A stretch of 64,000 nucleotides of DNA from Aureitalea marina (GCF_002943755.1 NZ_MQUB01000001.1:1786501-1850500); one strand, 5' to 3'; positions 8,977 to 18,315 are shown, counted from the first letter of the stretch. Notes: generated by a model not told the origin, from the letters alone. Numbers and translations: made by a program.

Positions 8977-10021
8977 ATTCCTTCTGGTGTTTGGCGTAAT
9001 GTCTCCACTTTTCCAGACAGGATTCGAAGTCTTCAGGGAGATCAGCCTCGAAAGAAAGAAACTCACCGGTCATTGGATGGTCAAAACCAAGTGTTTTGGC
9101 ATGTAGTGCTTGCCTGGACAGCACCTTAAAACAATTCTCAACAAACTGCTTATACTTACTAAAGCTGGTCCCCTTCAGGATCTTATCTCCACCATAGCGT
9201 TCGTCATTGAAGAGCGTATGACCAATGTGTTTCATATGTACCCGGATCTGATGGGTCCTGCCTGTCTCCAGTTTACAGGACACTAAGGTGACATAACCTA
9301 GTCGCTCGATCACTTTGTAATGGGTCACTGCGGGCTTACCTCTTTCCTCTTCTTCTCCTTCGAAGACCGTATTCTGTAAACGATTCTTGGGATGACGGCC
9401 AATATTTCCACTGATGGTCCCTTCATCTTCCTCCACATTACCCCAGACCAGGGCCAGGTATTCTCGCTTGGTCGTCTTTTCGAAGAATTGCCTGGACAGT
9501 TCTGACATGGCCAGGTCCGTCTTGGCCACAACCAATAGGCCACTGGTATCCTTATCTATCCTATGGACCAGACCCGGGCGATCATTACTGTTCTGTGGCA
9601 GGTTTTCGAAATGATAGGCAAGGGCATTGATCAGGGTGCCGCTGTAGTTTCCATGCCCTGGATGGACCACCATACCAGCGGGTTTATTGACAACCACTAC
9701 CTGGTCGTCCTCGTGAACGATCTCTATTGGAATGTTCTCCGGTACAAGCAGAAACTCGTAAGGCGGATGCTCAAAAAGTACGGTGACAACATCTGCCGGC
9801 TTGACCTTGTAATTGGATTTTACAGATGAACCGTTGACGTGGATATTACCAGCTTTTGCCGCATTCTGAATACGGTTACGGGTGGCTTTCTCGATCTTGT
9901 TCATCAAGTATTTATCCACTCGCAGCGGTTGCTGACCTTGATCTGCGGTAAAGCGATAATGCTCGTATAGATCGTCGCTATCCCGTTGTTCCCAGTCGGG
10001 ATTGTTCTCAGGGGCGCTCAT
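8975..10021 (-). CDS. rluD: RluA/RluD-family 23S rRNA pseudouridine synthase
   Basis: This enzyme isomerises uridines to pseudouridine in 23S rRNA. Starting at 10021 (MSAPENNPDW) gives 348 residues. An ATG at 10054 would deepen the overlap with the upstream gene, so I prefer the shorter form with a 14-base overlap. An S4 RNA-binding domain (about residues 33-95, RVDKYL to VNG) precedes the synthase domain. The catalytic motif HRIDKDTSGLLVVAKT is intact with nucleophile D156, and GRTHQIRVH follows. It is the second gene of a unit with the PASTA protein, an arrangement common in Flavobacteriia. Confidence 0.93.
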   Translation of the reverse strand: MSAPENNPDWEQRDSDDLYEHYRFTADQGQQPLRVDKYLMNKIEKATRNRIQNAAKAGNIHVNGSSVKSNYKVKPADVVTVLFEHPPYEFLLVPENIPIEIVHEDDQVVVVNKPAGMVVHPGHGNYSGTLINALAYHFENLPQNSNDRPGLVHRIDKDTSGLLVVAKTDLAMSELSRQFFEKTTKREYLALVWGNVEEDEGTISGNIGRHPKNRLQNTVFEGEEEERGKPAVTHYKVIERLGYVTLVSCKLETGRTHQIRVHMKHIGHTLFNDERYGGDKILKGTSFSKYKQFVENCFKVLSRQALHAKTLGFDHPMTGEFLSFEADLPEDFESCLEKWRHYAKHQKE

Positions 10022-10631
10022 TCTGGGGAGTTTCTTCTGATCCTTCCTCTTCATCGTCCTCGATCTCTTTCTTTTTTAGACGGTTTAAAGAACCGTCTCC
10101 AACCACCAGGTCGATCACACTGGTCTTGCGCAATTCTGAACCGGGTTGCAAGGATTTCCCTTCATAGAGCATATCTAAAACTTGGTCACTGATGTCTGGT
10201 TTCTCGATCACTTCCCCGATCTGAAAACCAGCCGCCAGAAGTGTTGGAGCTGCTTGTCTCAAGGTCTTTTGCACTACATCGGGAACTTCGATCATCGGGT
10301 AACCAGAGCGATTAAGTGAAATGTAGATCTTACGATCCTCCTTTACAAAGGTCCCGGCATTAGGGATCTGCTCTATCACAGTCTTGTATTCAAAGTCCGG
10401 GTTGTAGTTTGTAGAGTCCATGATCTCATACCTCAATTCTGCTTCGTCCAAGGTCTCCTCTACCTGTTCCACCGTCATATGTGCCAGATCGGGTACTTCT
10501 ATTTGCTGTCCGTGATTGGTACTCATCCGGAGCCACCACATAAAAAGGGTAACCAAAACTAAAGTGACTAAACCAGCCAAGACTAGCTGCTTGAGAAAGG
10601 TTCGACTGAAGATAAAGCGAAGAAAAGACAT
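10008..10631 (-). CDS. PASTA-domain membrane protein
   Basis: I take the start at 10631 (MSFLRFIFSR), giving 207 residues. The upstream ATG at 10652 adds seven residues without improving the signal anchor. One transmembrane helix (about residues 14-33) is followed by PASTA repeats: IEVPDLAHMTVEQ..L, the segment around EQIPNAG, and IEVPDVVQKTLRQA. The tail is acidic. PASTA domains bind peptidoglycan fragments in Ser/Thr kinases and PBPs, but no kinase or transpeptidase domain is attached here. The role in cell-wall sensing is inferred from the domain and from ddl lying nearby on the other strand. It overlaps rluD by 14 bases. Confidence 0.88.
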   Translation of the reverse strand: MSFLRFIFSRTFLKQLVLAGLVTLVLVTLFMWWLRMSTNHGQQIEVPDLAHMTVEQVEETLDEAELRYEIMDSTNYNPDFEYKTVIEQIPNAGTFVKEDRKIYISLNRSGYPMIEVPDVVQKTLRQAAPTLLAAGFQIGEVIEKPDISDQVLDMLYEGKSLQPGSELRKTSVIDLVVGDGSLNRLKKKEIEDDEEEGSEETPQNERP

Positions 10632-10844
10632 TGTTAGTGGACTTGGGCGCAAAAATAGGAAACCTATTGCTTATGGTACTTTGATTTTTCGATCAACTTG
10701 GGGTGGACAGGCACGCTATACCTAAAACCATACCAAATTGCAGGTAAGATAACGGATTTAAACTATGTTTATTTTGACCATCCATAGGGCCTCCGAAGAG
10801 GTACCCCTCATTTTGAAAACCAATTAAGCTGAAATCAGATTTGA

Positions 10845-11000
10845 TCACATGGCAAAATCATCATGCTGCTTCCTAGCCTTTTTGTTCCGGCTGGATCGAT
10901 AGTTTCTACTGCCCTTGGTCCAGTAGCTAACCGCAGACATCGCGATGCCCAGGACAACGATCATTATGACGATCTCGTAGAATTCTATAGGAAGGTTCAT
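10845..11000 (-). CDS. Small single-pass membrane protein, unknown
   Basis: A 51-residue frame begins MNLPIEFYEIVIMIVVLGIA and stops with TGA at 10845-10847. It has one hydrophobic helix (about residues 8-25), a YWTKG turn and a very basic tail (RNYRSSRNKKARKQ), giving an inside-positive topology with the tail in the cytoplasm. It is the only coding candidate in the 432-base space between the PASTA gene and the PD40 lipoprotein gene. The rest of that space (10653-10844 and 11001-11084) shows nothing I can name. The amino-acid composition is that of a real membrane peptide, but I recognise no family. Confidence 0.5.
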   Translation of the reverse strand: MNLPIEFYEIVIMIVVLGIAMSAVSYWTKGSRNYRSSRNKKARKQHDDFAM

Positions 11001-11084
11001 AGCCTTAAAATACGAAAAATCCTTAAGTTCGTTTAACCGGTTCGGATTCGGACCATATTAAACAACTGCGATATTTTAACTTAA

Positions 11085-12056
11085 ATGAACTTCATTCATA
11101 AATTTCGGAAGTTAGTCAGCCTCGTGAAACAAAGAGCCGCCCTGCCCTCAATTTTGTTTTCAATACTACTTTTTACCTCATGCGAATCAAACAAAACACA
11201 CAACTTATCCCTACTCGACCATCAGACCCCAGATAATACTCCACTGATCTTTGCCGAGGGAATTATTTCTACAGATGATTTTGAATTCACCATTACTTTC
11301 ACACCAGAGATGGATGAATTGTATTTTACCCGTCGCAAACCCGACGAAGACAATGCGGTCTACGGTATTAAACTTGAAAATAATGTGTGGTCAGAACCGG
11401 AAATAGCGTTTTTTACATCCAACGAGGGCTGGGACTTTGAGCCGCATATCAGTCCAAATGGCGACCGCCTATATTTTGGCAGTGTCCGTCCGCTTAACGA
11501 CACAGCATCATCTGCAGGATTGCATCAATGGTACAGTAAACGAACAGCCAGCGGATGGGACGATCCAAGACCCTTGGAAAAACCCTTCATTGACAGGCGC
11601 ATCACCATGTACCTGACCTCTGCAGAAAACGGTAACCTTTATTTTACCACGGGCGAAGAGGGAGTAAAACCAGAAGATTGGGACATTCACACTGCTAACA
11701 ACATCAATGGTGAATACTCCGAGGTGATCCGTATGGGCCCGGAAATCAATTTTGATGGTAAGTATATTGCCCACTCCTACATCGCTCCAGATGAAAGTTA
11801 TATGATATACGATGGAGAAAGTGATTCCGGTTATGGCGACTGTGACCTCTATATCAGTTTCAACCGAGACGGTCAATGGAGCGAAGCTATTAATCTTGGA
11901 CCCGAGATAAATACAGACCAATGCGAGATGTGTGCCAGTGTTAGCCCGGATGGAAGATATTTATTCTTTCACCGCGGAAGCACCGACGAAAATGACAAGG
12001 ACACCGGGAACATCTACTGGGTCGATCTGGGCCGTGTTTTGGAGAATATCGAATAG
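11085..12056 (+). CDS. PD40 (WD40-like beta-propeller) lipoprotein
   Basis: This 323-residue exported protein has a signal peptide ending in lipobox FTSC (C33). The mature part carries TolB-like PD40 blades: FTPEMDELYFTRR, ISPNGDRLYFGS, IAPDESYMIYDGE and VSPDGRYLFFHRG. Such propellers bind peptides or peptidoglycan-associated partners, and in Bacteroidetes many are of unknown role. It stands alone between the small membrane protein and ddl. The long 33-residue signal region with a basic start is unusual but acceptable. Confidence 0.85.
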   Translation: MNFIHKFRKLVSLVKQRAALPSILFSILLFTSCESNKTHNLSLLDHQTPDNTPLIFAEGIISTDDFEFTITFTPEMDELYFTRRKPDEDNAVYGIKLENNVWSEPEIAFFTSNEGWDFEPHISPNGDRLYFGSVRPLNDTASSAGLHQWYSKRTASGWDDPRPLEKPFIDRRITMYLTSAENGNLYFTTGEEGVKPEDWDIHTANNINGEYSEVIRMGPEINFDGKYIAHSYIAPDESYMIYDGESDSGYGDCDLYISFNRDGQWSEAINLGPEINTDQCEMCASVSPDGRYLFFHRGSTDENDKDTGNIYWVDLGRVLENIE

Positions 12057-12152
12057 TCATCGAAAGACTAGGGTTCCATCCCGTATTCGACAATAACTGC
12101 TGGTATCTTAAGTTTAATTATAACTTTGCGATAACATCCTAAATTGGTCCAG

Positions 12153-13138
12153 ATGAACAAACCAAAAGTAGCCGTCGCCATGGGCGGATATTCCAGTGAA
12201 AAGGACATCTCCTTGCAAAGTGGCAAGGTTGTTTCAGAGAATCTGGACTCGGATCAATTTGATGTTTATTGTGTGGAGATCATTCAGGAAGGCTGGTTTC
12301 ACATAGGTCCTAACAATGAACGTTATCCAATCGACAAGGGAAACTTTGGATTTGATACTCCAAATGGCCCAGTAATTCCAGATGTTGTATTCAATACCAT
12401 TCACGGCACTCCAGGTGAAGATGGCCTGTTGGCCTCCTATTGGGAATTGATCGGGATTCCCCAAACAAGCGCACCATTTTATCAAGCGGCCCTGAGTTTT
12501 AATAAGCGGGACACCCTGGCGGTTTTAAAGCAGTTTGGAATCAATACGGCCCGTTCTGTATTGTTAAACCAAGGTGATGAAATTGATACGTCGAAAATAA
12601 TAGACCAGGTTGGCCTACCTTGTTTTGTAAAACCAAACCGCAGCGGATCCAGCTTCGGGATCAGTAAAGCAAACAGCCATGAGGATCTGCTGCCGGCCAT
12701 TGAAAAAGCTTTTACCGAAGACGATGAAATCATCATTGAAACAGCCCTTGTAGGCACCGAAGTTTCAGTGGGCGTTTATGCTCAAGGTGGTAAGCCTGTG
12801 GCTTTGCCCGTTACCGAGATCGTGAGTGAAAATGACTTCTTTGATTACGAAGCCAAATACCTGGGCAAATCGGATGAGATCACCCCTGCCAGGATCAGTG
12901 ATGAAGAAACTTTAATGGTACAGGAGGAAGCCAAAAAGATTTATCGACTACTGAATATGAAAGGGATCAGCCGCTCAGAATTCATTATTCAGCAAGGTAT
13001 TCCATACTTTCTGGAGATCAATACCACTCCTGGACTCTCGTCAGAAAGCATAGTTCCGAAGCAGGTTAGGACAGCCGGGCAACACTAGGTCAATTCTTTG
13101 GTCAATTGGTGATGGAAGCATTACACCAAAAAGACTAA
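12153..13138 (+). CDS. ddl: D-alanine--D-alanine ligase, apparent frameshift near 3' end
   Basis: Ddl makes the D-Ala-D-Ala dipeptide for peptidoglycan in an ATP-grasp reaction. The ATG at 12153 (MNKPKVAVAMGGYSSEKD) is preferred over a TTG three codons earlier. ATP-grasp motifs are intact: the GSSFGISK loop, an ALVGTEVSVGVY strand and the metal/substrate site FLEINTTPGLS. As read, the frame ends at 13088 after VRTAGQH, about 17 residues short. In the -1 frame the expected tail TLGQFFGQLVMEALHQKD runs to a TAA at 13136-13138, 9 bases before coaD. Restoring one G to GGG near 13077-13079 gives AGATLGQFF and a normal 328-residue protein. Sequence error is the simplest explanation because ddl is usually essential. 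Confidence 0.9.
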
Positions 13139-13147
13139 CTTTAAACC

Positions 13148-13600
13148 ATGAGACGAGCCGTATTTCCGGGATCTTTTGACCCAATTACCCTGGGACACAT
13201 CGATATTATTGACCGAGCCATGCCTCTGTTCGATGAGATCATCGTTGCCATTGGGGTCAACGCCGAGAAAAAGACCATGTGGAGCCTGGAAGATCGGCTG
13301 CAATTTATCCAGGAGGCCCTAGGAAAATACGATAAGGTCCGTATCATGACCTACGATGGATTGACTGCTCAGTTTTGCAAGGAACAGGAGGCCGGATATA
13401 TTCTTCGGGGTCTAAGGAATGCCTTAGACTTTTCCTATGAACGATCCATTGCCCAAACCAATGCCCGGATTGCGGGGGTGGAGAGCATTTTCATCATCAG
13501 CTCTCCCGGGACATCGCATATTTCATCGACCATAGTAAGGGATATAGCCAGGCACGGTGGAGATTACAGCGAGTTAGTTCCTTTTAAGGTAAGTCCATAA
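13148..13600 (+). CDS. coaD: Pantetheine-phosphate adenylyltransferase
   Basis: CoaD transfers AMP from ATP to 4'-phosphopantetheine, the penultimate step of coenzyme A synthesis. The 150-residue protein has the nucleotidyltransferase signature GSFDPITLGH (residues 8-17), the RGLRNALDFSYE segment and the second signature ISSTIVRD. It lies 9 bases after the frame-corrected ddl stop, so the two form an operon. The gene ends where the rpsT terminator begins on the other strand. Confidence 0.97.
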   Translation: MRRAVFPGSFDPITLGHIDIIDRAMPLFDEIIVAIGVNAEKKTMWSLEDRLQFIQEALGKYDKVRIMTYDGLTAQFCKEQEAGYILRGLRNALDFSYERSIAQTNARIAGVESIFIISSPGTSHISSTIVRDIARHGGDYSELVPFKVSP

Positions 13601-13630
13601 AAAAACTCCCCGGTCACCGACCAGGGAGCT
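13601..13630 (-). terminator. Terminator after rpsT
   Basis: On the minus strand a GC-rich hairpin (AGCTCCCTGGTC / GACCGGGGAGT with one mismatch and a short loop) is followed by TTTTTTT. It lies 27 bases beyond the rpsT stop and just after coaD on the other strand. Confidence 0.75.
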
Positions 13631-13656
13631 TTCAATAAATTTATTGACCTCTTTAC

Positions 13657-13908
13657 TTACAGAGAAGCAACGTGCTTAGCCAATTTAGACTTCAGGTTAG
13701 CAGCCTTGTTATCGTGGATAATGTTGCGCTTGGCTAACTTATCCAACATAGCTACTACTTCAGGAAACAATTTCTCAGCCTCCTTCTTATCGGTCATCTC
13801 TCTTAGCTTCTTCATCGCGTTACGCGTTGTTTTATGTTGATACCGATTACGAAGACGTTTGGTCTCGTTGCTTCTAATTCTTTTTAAAGCTGACTTGTGA
13901 TTCGCCAT
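13657..13908 (-). CDS. rpsT: 30S ribosomal protein S20
   Basis: S20 binds 16S rRNA early in 30S assembly. The 83-residue, lysine- and arginine-rich protein starts [21 protein letters not shown] and ends with the conserved [19 protein letters not shown]. It is a single-gene unit with its own terminator. The tRNA-Glu gene lies 15 bases upstream on the same strand, so both may share one transcript. Confidence 0.97.
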   Translation of the reverse strand: MANHKSALKRIRSNETKRLRNRYQHKTTRNAMKKLREMTDKKEAEKLFPEVVAMLDKLAKRNIIHDNKAANLKSKLAKHVASL

Positions 13909-13923
13909 ACTACTAATTTTTTG

Positions 13924-13995
13924 TAGCCCATAGGAGAATCGAACTCCTGTTTCAAGGATGAAAACCTTGCGTCCTAACCACTAGACGAATGGGCC
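13924..13995 (-). tRNA. tRNA-Glu (anticodon TTC)
   Basis: The minus strand folds as a 72-nt cloverleaf: acceptor GGCCCAT/ATGGGCT (G1 pairs with U72 as a wobble), discriminator A, D-arm with AGTGGTTAGGA, anticodon stem CAAGG/CCTTG with loop TTTTCAT (anticodon TTC), and T-arm AGGAGTTCGATTCTCCT. CCA is not encoded, since the sequence continues CAA. Confidence 0.95.
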
Positions 13996-14071
13996 ATTGT
14001 GTCAAATTGCGGATGCAAAAATACAACTATTTTTCAATGCTACAAGGCTTACCAACTTTTTTTGGTAAATT

Positions 14072-15547
14072 TTAGTAAGCCTTTGCAAACAGGACTTTCC
14101 GAGCGGATGGCCTCCCAGTAACCATACAGTTTCCAGGGGATGTATCGCCCTCCATTGGAATACATCGAATAGTGGCCTTGGTCTCATTCTTGACCTGCTC
14201 TTCCGTTTCGGCTGTTCCATCCCAATGTGCCAGGATAAAACCACCTTTTTTCTCCAGAACTTCCTTGAACTCATCATAGGTCTCTACCTCTGTGGTCAAT
14301 TCGGTCCTGGCATCAACCGCCTTTTGATACAGGTTGGTTTGTATCTCCTCCATCAGACCACTAATGTGATCTGCGCTATCGGTTACCTGAACGATCTCCT
14401 TGCTCAGGGTATCGCGTCTGGCGATTTCCACTGTTCCGTTCTCAACATCCTTTGGGCCAATAGCGATGCGAACCGGTACACCCTTAAGTTCGTATTCGTT
14501 AAACTTCCAACCCGGTTTGTGGGTATCTCGCTTATCGAACTTAACCCGAAGTCCTTTGGCTCGGAGTTCTGATTGGATCTTATTAGCCACCTCAGATACA
14601 GCATCAAACTGTTCATCGTTTCTGTAGATCGGTACGATCACCACCTGATCGGGAGCCAGGTTTGGCGGCAGGACCAACCCATTATCGTCACTGTGGGTCA
14701 TGATCAGGGCACCCATCAACCTTGTAGATACCCCCCAGGACGTAGCCCAGACATGATCCAGTTTACCATCCCGATCGGCAAATTTCACATCGAATGCCTT
14801 GGCGAAATTCTGCCCCAGGAAGTGAGAGGTTCCCGCCTGCAGTGCCTTACCGTCTTGCATCAAAGCTTCTATACAATAGGTCTCCAACGCCCCTGCAAAA
14901 CGTTCGCTTTCGGTTTTCAATCCTTTGATCACCGGCACAGCCATGAAGTTTTCAACAAAGTCCGCGTAGACATTGATCATCTGTTCGGCCTCGGCTATGG
15001 CCTCCGCTTCCGTAGCATGCGCGGTATGTCCTTCCTGCCAAAGAAACTCGGCCGTTCTAAGGAACAAACGTGTTCTCATTTCCCAGCGCACTACATTGGC
15101 CCATTGGTTGACCAGGATAGGCAGGTCTCGGTAACTCTGGATCCATTTGCGGTAGGTATCCCAGATAATGGTCTCGGAAGTAGGACGAACGATCAATTCT
15201 TCCTCCAGCCGTGCATCCGGATCCACCACAATACCTCCCCCATCTTCATCGTTCTTTAAACGGTAGTGAGTAACCACCGCACACTCCTTGGCAAAGCCAT
15301 CCACGTGGCTGGCCTCTTTGGAAAAATAAGACTTGGGAATAAAGAGCGGGAAATAGGCATTTTGGTGACCGGTTTCCTTGAACATGCGGTCCAGTTCGGC
15401 CTGCATGCGCTCCCAGATGGCAAAACCGTAGGGTTTGATGACCATACAGCCTCGGACACCCGAGTTTTCGGCCAGATCGGCCTGGATAACCAATTCGTTA
15501 TACCATTTGGAATAATCTGTCGCTCTGGAGGTTAAATTCTTAGCCAT
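14072..15547 (-). CDS. proS: Prolyl-tRNA synthetase, archaeal/eukaryal type
   Basis: ProS charges tRNA-Pro with proline. Starting at 15547 ([20 protein letters not shown]) gives 491 residues. An in-frame ATG 19 codons earlier lies upstream of the family's N-terminus and close to the promoter, so I reject it. The length of about 490 residues, the class II core ([45 protein letters not shown]) and the absence of the bacterial editing insertion identify the archaeal/eukaryal form, which is usual in Bacteroidota. The C-terminal region carries the extra domain ending VLFAKAY. Confidence 0.97.
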   Translation of the reverse strand: MAKNLTSRATDYSKWYNELVIQADLAENSGVRGCMVIKPYGFAIWERMQAELDRMFKETGHQNAYFPLFIPKSYFSKEASHVDGFAKECAVVTHYRLKNDEDGGGIVVDPDARLEEELIVRPTSETIIWDTYRKWIQSYRDLPILVNQWANVVRWEMRTRLFLRTAEFLWQEGHTAHATEAEAIAEAEQMINVYADFVENFMAVPVIKGLKTESERFAGALETYCIEALMQDGKALQAGTSHFLGQNFAKAFDVKFADRDGKLDHVWATSWGVSTRLMGALIMTHSDDNGLVLPPNLAPDQVVIVPIYRNDEQFDAVSEVANKIQSELRAKGLRVKFDKRDTHKPGWKFNEYELKGVPVRIAIGPKDVENGTVEIARRDTLSKEIVQVTDSADHISGLMEEIQTNLYQKAVDARTELTTEVETYDEFKEVLEKKGGFILAHWDGTAETEEQVKNETKATIRCIPMEGDTSPGNCMVTGRPSARKVLFAKAY

Positions 15548-15601
15548 GTTTATAAGTTTGGCACAGATATTGAGACTATCTGAGTAGCTGTCAACATTCG
15601 G

Positions 15602-15609
15602 CAAAACTA
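15602..15609 (-). promoter_or_regulatory. Bacteroidetes-type -7 element for proS
   Basis: On the minus strand TAGTTTTG matches TAnnTTTG. A TTG lies about 20 bases upstream of it. The element sits 54 bases before the chosen proS start and supports that start. Confidence 0.45.
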
Positions 15610-15647
15610 ACTATTTTTACATTGTCCAACAATTAAATCGCATGGTT

Positions 15648-16625
15648 ATGAAAACCTTCTACTCGACCCTAAAAACGCGAGCCTTTTTTACCCTAGGATT
15701 GCTTGGACTACTGGTATTTACTTCCTGTGGTTCTTCATACTATGGTGCTGAGGCTGCAGGCGATGGCATTTATGCCAATACCACTTCGGATAACAATACC
15801 GAAGTCGCCGAAACCCAAACGGACAAATCCAATTATTACAAGCAATATTTCCAGTCCAAGGATAAGGCCTATGAGGAAATTCCGGAGGAAGATGCGGTCT
15901 TTACGGATATTGAGGCCTATCACACCAAGGAAAGCCTGGACGAAGAGGGAAATATCGTCATAGAAGAGCAATACTACGATGAGGGATATGGTGCCTGGGG
16001 CACTAATTCCAGCAGCGTCTCTGTAAATTATTACGGGGGTGTTGGTTTTGGCGTTGGCGTCGGTTTCGGCTGGGGCTGGGGCTGGGGTGGCTGGTACAAT
16101 CCCTGGTATAACCCCTGGTGGGGCTGGGGCTGGGGCTACGGCGGCTGGTACAACCCCTGGTGGGGATATGGATGTTATTACCCTACTCCTTACTACGGCC
16201 ATGGATATTACAATAACTACGCCTATAATCGCGGTAGACGAAACTCCAATTACTACGCATCTCGTTCGACCAGTAGAGGAAGAAGTAATGTTGCGGCCGC
16301 AAGGAACTCGTATTCCAGAGCCGAGCTGGATCGCCGGATCAATCGGAACAATCAGTCTCGTATAAACAACGGAAACCGCAGTCGATACAGCAGACCGAAT
16401 AGCTCGGCAAATAGAAGTCGTCCGAGTTCGAACAGGTCCAGACCGGCTTATAATCGGCCAAATAACGGCAGGCCATCCTACAGCAGGCCAAGTAATTCCA
16501 GGCCAAGTTATTCCCGTCCTTCTGGTGGCCGGCCCAGTTCCGGAATGAGAAGTGGCGGAGGAATGCGAAGCGGCGGAGGAATGAGAGGCGGCGGCGGTGG
16601 TCGTCGTGGTGGAGGCCGAGGATAA
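15648..16625 (+). CDS. Gly/Trp/Tyr-rich lipoprotein with Arg/Ser/Gly-rich tail
   Basis: This is a 325-residue exported protein. The signal peptide ends in FTSC (C27). A short acidic segment follows (about 30-125), then a low-complexity block of GWGWGWGG, WYNPWYNPWW and similar repeats (about 128-190). The tail is Arg/Ser/Asn/Pro rich (repeats such as SRPSYSRPSN) and ends in GGGMRSGGG and RRGGG repeats. It is probably an outer-membrane-anchored disordered or adhesive protein. I cannot name a function. It is followed 34 bases later by a FadL-type porin gene, so the two are probably co-transcribed. An ATG two codons earlier (15642) is equally possible. Confidence 0.8.
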   Translation: MKTFYSTLKTRAFFTLGLLGLLVFTSCGSSYYGAEAAGDGIYANTTSDNNTEVAETQTDKSNYYKQYFQSKDKAYEEIPEEDAVFTDIEAYHTKESLDEEGNIVIEEQYYDEGYGAWGTNSSSVSVNYYGGVGFGVGVGFGWGWGWGGWYNPWYNPWWGWGWGYGGWYNPWWGYGCYYPTPYYGHGYYNNYAYNRGRRNSNYYASRSTSRGRSNVAAARNSYSRAELDRRINRNNQSRINNGNRSRYSRPNSSANRSRPSSNRSRPAYNRPNNGRPSYSRPSNSRPSYSRPSGGRPSSGMRSGGGMRSGGGMRGGGGGRRGGGRG

Positions 16626-16659
16626 ATCACTTACAACCAGACTCAATCAAACTATCAAT

Positions 16660-18177
16660 ATGAAAAGAACCACTTTCTTACTCATAGCGGGAATGGTATG
16701 TGCCACTGTGAATGCACAAACCATTACCGACGGGCTACGATACGGAATAGACAACACCCTAGGAAATGCACGATTCAACGCCATGAGCGGTGCTTTTGGA
16801 GCCCTCGGAGGAGAGATCTCGTCCATCGCTCTAAACCCGGCCGGTAGCGCAGTATTCCTGGGAAATAACGGGACATTCTCGACCACCATTGACGATTTCA
16901 ACAATAAATCTACTTACTTCGGGACGTTTACTGAAAGTGGTGAGACCGATTTCAACGTTGCCTCGGCAGGGATGGTTTTTGTCTTCCCCAATTACGATAT
17001 GGACTCGGCATTCAAAAAATTCTCCCTGGGGTTGAATTTTAACCAGACACAGAATTTTGACAATGACCTGTTCTTTCGTGGGAACGGGAATACTTCGGTT
17101 GCGCAATTCTTTTTACAACAGGCACAGGGAGTTCCGCTAAACCTGCTGCAAACCCAAGAGAATGAATCCATTTCCGACCTCTACGCCTTCCTTGGGCGCA
17201 ATGAAGGTGTGGCGGCACAGAACGCCTTCCTAGGTTACCAGGGATTCATTATAGACCCTGTAGAAGAGAACCCAAACAATAGTGCTTATGTTTCCAATGT
17301 AGCAGGCAATAGCTTTAACCAGGAATACTACCAGTACACCCGGGGATATATGGGAAAATACACCCTCAACTTCGGTAGTCAGATAGGTGAACGCTTCTTT
17401 TTGGGGGTAAACCTGAATACACACAGCATTCTTTATGATGAGTCCAACTTCCTAAGGGAGCGCAACTCCAATCAGGGAAGTTCAGTTAGCCAGATCGGTT
17501 TTGAGAATCTTTTGAGGGTCAGAGGAACAGGTTTTTCCATGCAGTTTGGCGGTATTGCCAAGGTGACCGAAGCTTTCAGAATAGGTTTGACCTACGACAC
17601 ACCAACCTGGCACGACATTAACGAAGAGACCACGCAATACCTGGAAACACGGAGAATGGAAGGCGGGAATACACTGACCACAATAGTAGATCCGCGAGTT
17701 ATCAATGTTTTTGGAACTTACAATCTGAATACCCCGGGAAGGTGGGCAGCCAGCATGGCCTATGTCTTTGGCCAGGATGGGCTGATCAGTGTCGATTATT
17801 CCTATAGAGACTTTTCAAACATCAAATTCAAACCCACCAGCGACCCATATTTTGCAGCACTCAATGCAGATATCAACAGAAGATTACAAGGCGTTTCGAC
17901 CATCCGAATCGGTGGAGAGTACCGGATCAGTCAGTTTAGCCTCAGGGGTGGATATCGTTATGAGGGAAGCCCATATAAGGACAAGACCACTCTTGGTGAC
18001 CTGAACGGATTCTCAGCGGGTATCGGCTATAATTTTGGCTTCTTTTCTTTCGACTTCTCATATGCCCATGCCAAGCAGGAGCGAAATCAACAATTATATA
18101 CCATCGGTCTGACGGATAGTGCCCGTATTGAGACGGTTACAAATAACTACATCTTTACTCTGGCAACTAGTCTGTAG
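16660..18177 (+). CDS. Outer membrane transport protein, OMPP1/FadL/TodX family
   Basis: FadL-type beta-barrels carry hydrophobic compounds across the outer membrane. The chosen ATG at 16660 opens a clean signal peptide (MKRTTFLLIAGMVCATVNAQ), giving 505 residues. Longer starts would overlap the preceding gene. The mature N-terminus (LRYGIDNTLGNARFNAMSGAFGALG, then ISSIALNPAGSAVF) carries the family's NPA-type hatch motif. The rest alternates aromatic strands and ends with a strand finishing FTLATSL. The ligand is unknown. Confidence 0.88.
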   Translation: MKRTTFLLIAGMVCATVNAQTITDGLRYGIDNTLGNARFNAMSGAFGALGGEISSIALNPAGSAVFLGNNGTFSTTIDDFNNKSTYFGTFTESGETDFNVASAGMVFVFPNYDMDSAFKKFSLGLNFNQTQNFDNDLFFRGNGNTSVAQFFLQQAQGVPLNLLQTQENESISDLYAFLGRNEGVAAQNAFLGYQGFIIDPVEENPNNSAYVSNVAGNSFNQEYYQYTRGYMGKYTLNFGSQIGERFFLGVNLNTHSILYDESNFLRERNSNQGSSVSQIGFENLLRVRGTGFSMQFGGIAKVTEAFRIGLTYDTPTWHDINEETTQYLETRRMEGGNTLTTIVDPRVINVFGTYNLNTPGRWAASMAYVFGQDGLISVDYSYRDFSNIKFKPTSDPYFAALNADINRRLQGVSTIRIGGEYRISQFSLRGGYRYEGSPYKDKTTLGDLNGFSAGIGYNFGFFSFDFSYAHAKQERNQQLYTIGLTDSARIETVTNNYIFTLATSL

Positions 18178-18278
18178 AGGCGTTAATTCTATGATAAAAG
18201 GTAGTCTAGACCCTCAGGCCTTAACTACCTTTGTTACATTGTATCAAGGCATTGTTTTATTAGAACAACGCTAATAAC

Positions 18279-18286
18279 TATCTTTG
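18279..18286 (+). promoter_or_regulatory. Bacteroidetes-type -7 element for folE
   Basis: TATCTTTG matches TAnnTTTG and lies 29 bases before the folE ATG. A TTTA, close to the expected TTTG -33 element, sits 19 bases upstream (18256-18259). Confidence 0.5.
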
Positions 18287-18315
18287 CACTTGGTGAATTG
18301 CTAACACCCATTACT

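Noticed and set aside
14573-15259. A 228-codon plus-strand frame across proS
   Set aside because: proS motifs are clear on the minus strand, and the product of this frame has no recognisable features.
15735-16646. A 303-codon open frame on the minus strand across the Gly/Trp-rich lipoprotein gene
   Set aside because: It arises from the GC-rich repeats of the real gene and encodes an Ala/Ser/Thr-rich low-complexity product. The sense frame has a lipobox and a matching composition.
18198-18235. A hairpin with AAGGTAGT/ACTACCTT after the FadL-type gene
   Set aside because: The loop is long and there is no T run. It may be a weak terminator, but I cannot support it.
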